From Tricholoma matsutake (taxonomy: Eukaryota > Basidiomycota > Agaricomycetes > Agaricales > Tricholomataceae), in NCBI GenBank assembly GCA_026075535.2, contig AP026542.1, forward strand, positions 4,526,001-4,590,000: a stretch of 64,000 bases of DNA. The letters are read 5' to 3'. Under the pieces are notes generated by a model. It was not told the origin of the DNA, searched no databases, and saw only the letters and a program-made list of their open reading frames with translations. Made by a program: the position numbers and the translations under genes. The number at the start of each line of letters is the position of its first letter. Positions within the stretch are counted from its first letter, which is position 1. Of this stretch, positions 57,338 to 64,000 are shown in pieces.

Positions 57338-58457
57338 ATGACCTCGGTCTACAATGTCAAGCCAACCTTTCTGCAATCTCTTCTAGCGAGTTCTTTTCCA
57401 TATCTCAAACCCGAAATTCTGAGCAACCACAATTCTAGGCTGGTGGCGCCGCAGGCACAGCCGTAGATCTTTTGTTCTTCCCTATCGACACTATCAAAAC
57501 GCGTCTACAGTCTGCCCAAGGCTTCACGCGGGCTGGCGGGTTCAGTGGGATATACAAGGGGCTCGGAAGTGTCGTTGGGAGTGCACCCGGAGGTAAGCAC
57601 ACACTATCCCTGTCTCTTGGACTCTCGTATCGAAATCGTAACTTCCACCAGCCGCAGCATTTTTTTCAACATATGAAATGATGAAAGCACATCTGCCTCT
57701 CCCAGAGCACCTCGCACCCCTCAACCATATGTTCAGCGCATCCATGGGTGAAGTTGTAGGGCCATTCACCCACATTTCCCTTTGTAAATAATAACTATAC
57801 CTGTTTTCACGGCTCTCTTGGAAGGCTGCGTGCTTGATACGTGTCCCTACCGAAGTCATCAAGACGCGTACGCAGACGTCAGCATACGGTGATCTGGGCC
57901 GATCATCTCTAGCCGCAGCGAGACAAGTCCTGTCGAACGATGGCTGGAAGGGATTTTATCGTGGGTTTGGCACGACTATCATGCGAGAGGTGTGTAATCA
58001 CTCATCGCTAAGTGTTTTCATTTTAATCTGGCCCTAGATACCGTTCACATCACTGCAATTCCCCCTATACGAACTCCTCAAACTCCAGCTTGCTCGCAGA
58101 CTCCACCGGAAGTCCCTCTACGCCCACGAAGCAGGCGTGTGCGGGAGCATAGCGGGCGGAACGGCCGCTGCCCTCACCACGCCTCTAGATGTACTAAAAA
58201 CCCGAGTGATGCTTGACCTGCGTGTACGTTTCATGTGCACATCTGTTGGCGAGGCACGTTGACATATACATTAACTATAGAACTCCTCCCGGGAAAAACT
58301 TCCATCCTTTGCTAATCGACTCAGAGATATCTATGTGTCAGAGGGCGTAGGCGCGCTATTCGCAGGTGTAGTACCACGGACGTTGTGGATCTCGGCAGGT
58401 GGCGCCGTATTTCTCGGGGTGTATGAGTGGGCCGTGCATGGGCTCATGGGGTGGTAA
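57338..58457 (+). CDS. PET8: Mitochondrial S-adenosylmethionine carrier (Pet8/SLC25A26 type)
   Basis: ATG 57338 reads [16 protein letters not shown]; a probable GC-AG intron (57386-57438) joins to [20 protein letters not shown]. The carrier signature [10 protein letters not shown] begins repeat 1, and [14 protein letters not shown] follows. Repeat 2 has [20 protein letters not shown] and [12 protein letters not shown]. Repeat 3 has [19 protein letters not shown] and [20 protein letters not shown], ending VHGLMGW at 58457. Three repeats with PxDxxKTR signatures define the SLC25 inner-membrane carriers; the [13 protein letters not shown] and [12 protein letters not shown] pair is typical of the SAM carrier, which brings methyl donor into the matrix. 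The signatures are complete, so it appears functional. Confidence 0.92.
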
Positions 58458-58566
58458 TATATTCATCGTGCGTATACCGTAGTAACGATTAAAGCGACAT
58501 AGAAATACAGGAATGAACACGGGTATTGGAAATAAGGGTATTGCTTGTGTGGGGAATGTCTCTAGT

Positions 58567-60999
58567 TCAAGAACTGGATGCGACACTCGGATGAGGTCCA
58601 AGACGCAATATAACGCGAGGAAGTTTCTTAGGGGCTTCTGCATCTGCGGCTCGGGACTCGGAACTCTCTGAGCTGGACGACACGCTCATAGGTGGGGATG
58701 TAGCGTCGAGTACCGGCCCAGGCTTCTCATTCCTGGCCTTCACAGCCTCGCTCGCTATACTTGTTATACTCGGCGAGGGGGAGGGTGCCATGCTTCCGCT
58801 CTTACTCTTCGACTTCCGGTCTCGGTTTCGGAGTATCATTGAAATAGGGGCAGGGGCGGGTGTTTTCCGCGAGGGTGGCGAAACCGTACCGAGAGAAGAC
58901 AGTATCTCGAGCGTACGTTCAAGCCAGGGTTCAACTGAATTGAAATTCGCCGTATTAAGCGACTGCCTCCCCCCACGGCGTTTCTTCGTCGCTTTCTCGA
59001 GCTAGAAAGTAGAAGATTCATTCATGCTCACTGAGATCTCAGTGCTACTGACCTTCTCAAGGCTCTCAACATTCCACCACTCCTCCTTCACATTCCCACC
59101 TGTGGGTTGCGCATCGTCTGCTAAACCAGAAAGATGGGCCATAGCGCCGCTGATCAACGCGCGATCGCTGTACCCGCCCTCAAGTACGCTGACAACCCTA
59201 CCTCTTGCGTACTTATCGCTGAAAGCACACACGTCCTGGGCGAAACGGTAGTAGAAGGACGTTGGGACTTTCCGGTTGTGACGTGACATGGATGCGTATT
59301 CGTGTTCGCATGCGTCCATTCCACAGCTGCACCAACGGGGATATGATTAGACGGAATATACCAACAAGAAAGTTGAATTGGGTACCTGATGAACACCATC
59401 ACATCTTCTCCTGGCCCGCCAGTTGCGTCTAGGAAGTCTTCAGCCTTCTGCAGTATCTTGCTGTAATGGTCTTTGTACAACACGTCCCAGAAGTGCTGTT
59501 CGGATGTGTATGTCTGGAGGTGAATGTTTTCTATGTATTGTCCATGGGATTTATGGATCGAAACGGAGGCAGCTTGTACAAGCTCAGGTTTGCCGTCCTG
59601 TGAAGAGATATATCGGTGAGCACCTTGAGAAGCCAAAAGTCGATGCCAACAGGCAAAGTAAGATAGACATACCTCACATGGGAAAGACAGGATGTCGTGA
59701 ATCGATCCATAGTAGACTTGAAGTCCTGGCTTGGTGAATGAAGCTGCTCCTTCACCGGCTTCAGCTTCAAGGGTTTGGCGATGCGTATCTTCGTTGATCT
59801 GCCACACTATTGATTGTGTTCCATTGCCTGATGTGAGATGATAAATTCAGGTCAGCTCCAGTTTCACTGGCAGATAATAGGGACGCAAGTACCATGGTGT
59901 AAATCGATATCGAGAATGACAATGCGATTGATACCGTGCTGCAAATGAGCTGCCAAATTATTTAGCCCAGTGTCATTATGTCAAGGCAGGCTATATCACC
60001 ATGGGCTGCTGCGATTGCGACGTTGTTGACGAAACAAAATCCGGACGGTGTGTCTTCTCCGCAATGGTGTCCCGGGGGTCGGATCGCCACGAACGCACGG
60101 TGCACAGGTAGTTCCGTTAGCGAGGAGGCCTGTGCTTCATTTCCCACGGAAGAGACAACTTTGTCGACGGCTTCACAAACTGCCCCGATGGCGCCTTGTA
60201 TCGCGTTGATAGAATCAGTGCAGACTGTAAATATAGAGCAAATTTGAATTGGGGTTAGCATACATAGATCAACGGGACCACGGACGGTATAGATCGCCTT
60301 GGGGAAGGTGTTCAGGGATCTCTGAGCCACCCTGATGGATCTTGTCCCAACTTTCCTTCGCCCAACTCGTAAGTGTATCAAGGTACGTGTCGCCGTCGAT
60401 GTCCCCATGGACGAACTTGACGGCAGGGTGCTTCAAAATGTCGACTGATGAGTGGCTTTGCACGATCGACACCTGCGACACTGAATGGCTCTGTTGGGGC
60501 GAAGGAGCGAGATTCATGCCACCCATGGCTGCTGTGAGATCGTCACATTCCCCATGTTGCTCCTCCCCTAGAGTGTCAGGCTTGATGTTAGCCTGTACAC
60601 GATCTACGGATTCGAGACGAGCTATCGCGGCAGCGAGCCCGATTTTGACAGCTCTTAAACGCTCGGGACGTTCGACGATGGTGGATAGGTCTTTGGATCG
60701 GATATATTGGTGTTGGAGGCATGTGTCTTGGAAGAAGACTGCTACGGGTCGTCTGGCAGCTTGCTGGTGGTGAATAGGGTTTCGTTCATGAATATAGGGA
60801 GACTTGAATGCATACCTTGCTCCGACATGACGGTAACAACTCCAGTTGAGGCTTTGGGTCTAGATTTGGACTCTACTTCAGTGCTAGAGTGCATTGGAAT
60901 CTGGTCGACGTCTCCTGCATCACGACTGCTTTTCGCCATCACAACCTCCATCACAGAATCCACGATGCATGGCCCGACGGTTCTTCCTGGGGCTAACAT
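58567..60999 (-). CDS. Histone deacetylase, Hos3-like (zinc-dependent)
   Basis: ATG 60999 (MLAPGRTVGPC) or a later Met (MEVVMAKSSRD) begins the gene. Conserved segments in order: QDTCLQHQYIRSKDLSTIVE and RPERLRAVKIGLAAA, KFVHGDIDGDTYLDTLTSWA, RAFVAIRPPGHHCGEDTPSG then FCFVNNVAIAAAH near 60050, and HGINRIVILDIDLHHGNGTQ across an intron near 59900. The two His of PGHH and the Asp/His of DIDLHHG are active-site and zinc residues. Then come VYYGSIHDILSFPCEDG, CGMDACEHEYASM, and VVSVLEGGYSDRALISGAMA. A disordered C-terminal tail (58567-58850) ends with ILRLGPHPSVASSS. Hos3 enzymes remove acetyl groups from histone tails. Confidence 0.93.
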
Positions 61000-61489
61000 G
61001 CTACTCCAGTTTCATTACAACAATTACTGCAAGCTCACGAGCAACAACGACGAACGCGAGCTGCCAACGACCTCGGCTACTCGGATCGTAATGGTGCAAC
61101 ACCTGTCCATTGGAGCGTGAAACGCCAGGAAAAGCCTGACATGGAACCCACCTCGGCGACAATCAGCCTTGTATTTTCCGCGGTGGAAAGCCTCTAGGCA
61201 ATTATATCGTACTAATGGCAACGACAGCCCCTATTTTCCATTGCCACCAAGAGCTTACCTGACGGATGCCTCACCGACCTACGCATGCTTTGCAAAACGA
61301 AGTGGTACATACAACTTTTACGGAACGGAGACCCACATGACAGCTACTTAGACACAAAGTCCATATCCTCTTCGGAGAATTTCAACTAGATGGCTGGCGG
61401 TCGGAATATGGCTCGACCAGCTGCAAACCTAATTCGGTACTAAGCATCGGTCCCGCTGCAGGGCGTGTCATGTCTCCATAAGCTTAACA
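61000..61489. other. Intergenic
   Basis: No gene is seen. It includes the upstream region of the deacetylase gene and the 3' end of the next minus-strand gene. Confidence 0.45.
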
Positions 61490-63058
61490 TCATGCTTGGT
61501 TGGGACGAGAAACAACTTCTGGAGTCTTATAAGTACCGCCCTGTCCTCCGACATACATAGCTACATGCATCTTCACGAGATGGTCAACAAGGGTAGCGTC
61601 AACGAGTTGGATCTTCATCTGGGCGCGCTGGATAAATAAATTAGTTGGTGTGCAAATGATAACCGAAGTCGCGCAAGGAAGAGGGGTCATTTAAAGGGAA
61701 GCATTACCTACCAAAGCAAAGCCAACCCCTCGATATACCCATCCAAACAGTTCCTTGAAGTCAGGATGGGATTTATCCATTGCAGCCACACTTGGATCTT
61801 TCGGATTGGAGAGCTGGTTGAGTGCACATTTCTTGATGGCCTGTATGATACCGGCGAGAAACTTGTGAAAAGGTCTGCCACAAAGATTGGATAGAGTGGA
61901 ATCATACATTCTTGTTCCTCCTCTCCATTTCCAATGCCTCCGCATTGTCTTCTACCTCATTATCTTGTGTGCCCCGCTTGCGCTTCCCCTTGTTCTCCAC
62001 CTTACGGTTGACAACACCCAAACCCATGTCCATTTCCCATCCACCAAATACATCCCCTTCCCCATCTATCTGCTTCATCTTTCCCTTTCCTTTCGCAATA
62101 AGCAATGGAAGTTCAGGTATCTTAAACACGGCATCCACCCCTTTCTTCCCTCTCTTCTCATCCCCAAGACGAACGCCACTTCCTAAATCAGATAGCATGC
62201 TCCCGCTGACAATAGTTGTTAACTTCTGTCTCTTTGCGCCCACATTCGACACACTCCTCTTCAACTCTCTTCCAGGTACAATCAGACCCGTACTCGGCAT
62301 CCGCTTCAATTCTCTTTTGGCTGCGCCTGTGGCATTTGAACCGAAGAATAATGGTGGTTGCCTTGGAGTGGGATCGTCTGGTCGTGGAAGACGAAGTGGC
62401 GGAGGAGGACGCGGAGCTACACGCGCAACCACTAAGTTTATATTGGTACTGGTGTCAGGTGTAGGGAGGCGGGCGAAAATGATGATTTCGGTGGTGTCAG
62501 GCCCATCTGGAGAAAGTTATATGAACACTAACAAGTCGTGGAGAATGGAGGGTCTCTACTCACCTGCGTCTCCCAAGGCGACTTTGATGCCAATGTCCGA
62601 CGCGTCTGGTATTACTGATGTCGACTTCGAAGTTGAGGCAAAAGGGGTCAAGCAAAATATATTTTCAAAGTAAATTCGTGTTAAAGTAGCGCGTGGATGG
62701 ATATCCCTTGTCGTAGTATTGCATCGTCAGCATTCACAATCACAAAGAAGGAAACCAACATCTCGATCCCGCCACTTTCGTCCAGCCATAGATTATCGTC
62801 GTCCAACTTCACTATACCCATGAGACGCAGGCTCGGTCTTCCCCGCATGCTCTCCAAGGCGAGCGCGAGCGGGTTCTGTATCAGCTGGGTGTGTTTCGAA
62901 GGTGAATCAAGACACGCAGCGAAGGTGAGTCCATCAAGGAGAATGTGTGAGTCGGGTAACGACAGGGCACCGCGATATAGGAGACGATATGGATTCGACT
63001 GGGTAGATTCTGCTGGGCATGAGGGGTTTACAGTTATTAGAGGAATGGTGCTCGCCAT
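61490..63058 (-). CDS. Unknown nuclear-type protein, conserved N and C ends (Sld7-like?)
   Basis: ATG 63058 opens MASTIPLITVNPSCPAESTQ. The N-terminal part has YRLLYRGALSLPDSHILLDG and NPLALALESMRGRPSLRLMG and FFVIVNADDAILRQG. After introns come TSVIPDASDIGIKVALGDA and then DTTEIIIFARLPTPDTSTNI, a Lys/Arg-rich middle (RELKRSVSNVGAKRQK) with candidate nuclear signals, and the C-terminal block HPDFKELFGWVYRGVGFALV, VDHLVKMHVAMYVGG, ending SRPNQA at 61490. I do not securely recognise it. The two-block layout reminds me of the replication regulator Sld7 (N- and C-terminal domains), but this is weak. Confidence 0.6.
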
Positions 63059-64000
63059 CCACGGGGAAACGCGCTGTTGATGGGTGTTGAATTCAGGTGA
63101 CTCTAGATCTTAATCATGCTTGGATTCAATATGTGTATACATCCCAATTTGGAACTTCACATCCAACTGATATTTATTGTCAAAATATAAATACTTACTT
63201 GGGAGACTTGAAAGTCACAACAGAAGATACATACAATGTATTATGTTTAGCGGTCCCCTTACACTACTGGTCAAGTTCCATAACGGTCAGCAGAAGAATG
63301 TGGCCATAATGCAAGCTCTGATCTATCCTGATACTCGCACAACATCCATTATCATTTCTGCTGTTGTCATCCACGGTGAACATGACCAGTGACTCCCATC
63401 ACAGCGTTCCCAATAATTGGGTACATTACACCTGACGCGGGATATAAAATTCGGAACTTACCGTTGTTCCCTCGTTGCTGTGAGTCGACACGTCGTGCTC
63501 GCCGACTTCGGATTAGCGAAAGTTTTTTCTGCTGCTTTTTCCGTTAAGACGTAAGTTCTCCGCACGGTCACCAAGGCTTCAAGCGCACCATCCAAATTGG
63601 TTTTCTGAAGGAAGTTAGTTTTGCAATTTTTGAAGTAATGGCGGCGTGGAATTGCGGTGGTCATGAGTTGTTGAATTGCTTTGCTGGTTATGACGGCATA
63701 CAAAACCACCGTTCTATCCTAGCCTCATACGAGGACCGCTCGGCACGTCTCCCGCTAGCCTCTCTCATACATCCTTTATCGATCTCATCCAGATGCTCCT
63801 CAGATCTACTCTACCTGTCACCTCTGGCTTCCCAGCCTTTGCCTGCATCCTTTTGCCACTGTTTCCAAAGATTGGTACCCGCAGGGATCAATTTCATGCC
63901 TGGAAAGACCATTGAACAGATGACGCTCTCGACGCTCGTGGGACCAGCTGCAGTGCCCAATCTGATTCATCGCTGGGCTAACGCTAGTTGATCGTGTTGA
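63059..64000. other. Window end, possible partial gene
   Basis: Two opposing open frames (63458-63709 reverse; 63638-63991 forward) exist with no recognised domain. On the reverse strand, pieces such as VFPGMKLIPAGTNLWKQWQK (near 63900) read plausibly, so a minus-strand gene may enter from beyond 64000. I cannot confirm it. Confidence 0.3.

Noticed and set aside
1..64000. CRISPR arrays, rRNA, operons
   Set aside because: The window is eukaryotic with introns; no regular short repeats with spacers and no rRNA-like sequence were seen. I also saw no convincing tRNA gene, but without a covariance search one could be missed.

Overview
The window is nuclear DNA of a filamentous basidiomycete, most likely an Agaricomycete (mushroom-forming fungus). 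The signs are dense genes on both strands split by many 45-100 base GT-AG introns, low-complexity proline/serine-rich proteins, recognisable spliceosome, tRNA-modification and septation proteins, and a TE-rich island with Ty3-type chromoviruses, RecQ-like helicase remnants and F-box/LRR genes. The species cannot be named from sequence alone. All splice sites given are read by eye.

Layout. (1) 1-4.3 kb: a decayed cytochrome P450 (+) and a MOCOS-like, PLP-dependent NifS-domain protein (-). (2) 4.3-24.3 kb: an island of mobile and decayed DNA. It holds a foldback element with ~360 bp arms and a TA duplication, a second almost perfect giant hairpin (~335 bp arms), a dead RecQ-like helicase, a 5'-truncated Ty3 copy, a 6.0 kb Ty3/chromovirus with both LTRs and a 5 bp duplication, a 1.56 kb non-autonomous hAT-like element with an 8 bp duplication, and a third Ty3 fragment. 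The chromovirus and the hAT-like element both sit inside one old F-box/LRR gene, whose three pieces can be recognised on either side of them. (3) 24.3-26.1 kb: no gene recognised. (4) 26.1-63.1 kb: a compact, apparently normal gene block: MEF2/Rlm1-type MADS factor, an unknown disordered protein, Pus9-type tRNA pseudouridine synthase, Cwc15 splicing factor, unknown coiled-coil protein, F-BAR/SH3 protein, F-box-like protein, RS-rich SCI1-like protein, saccharopine-dehydrogenase-like oxidoreductase, BTB protein, unknown coiled-coil protein, a possible tail-anchored protein, an LYR-motif protein, an unknown protein, mitochondrial S-adenosylmethionine carrier, Hos3-like histone deacetylase, and an unknown two-part protein.

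The normal block shows no cluster logic; these look like independent housekeeping and regulatory genes. The main interest is in the island: (a) the F-box gene split by two unrelated transposons with readable duplications, (b) the damage inside the chromovirus, where five in-frame TGA codons and the lost reverse-transcriptase aspartate all fit change at CpG sites, (c) the two large hairpins as possible small-RNA sources, and (d) two probable GC-AG introns in the gene block.
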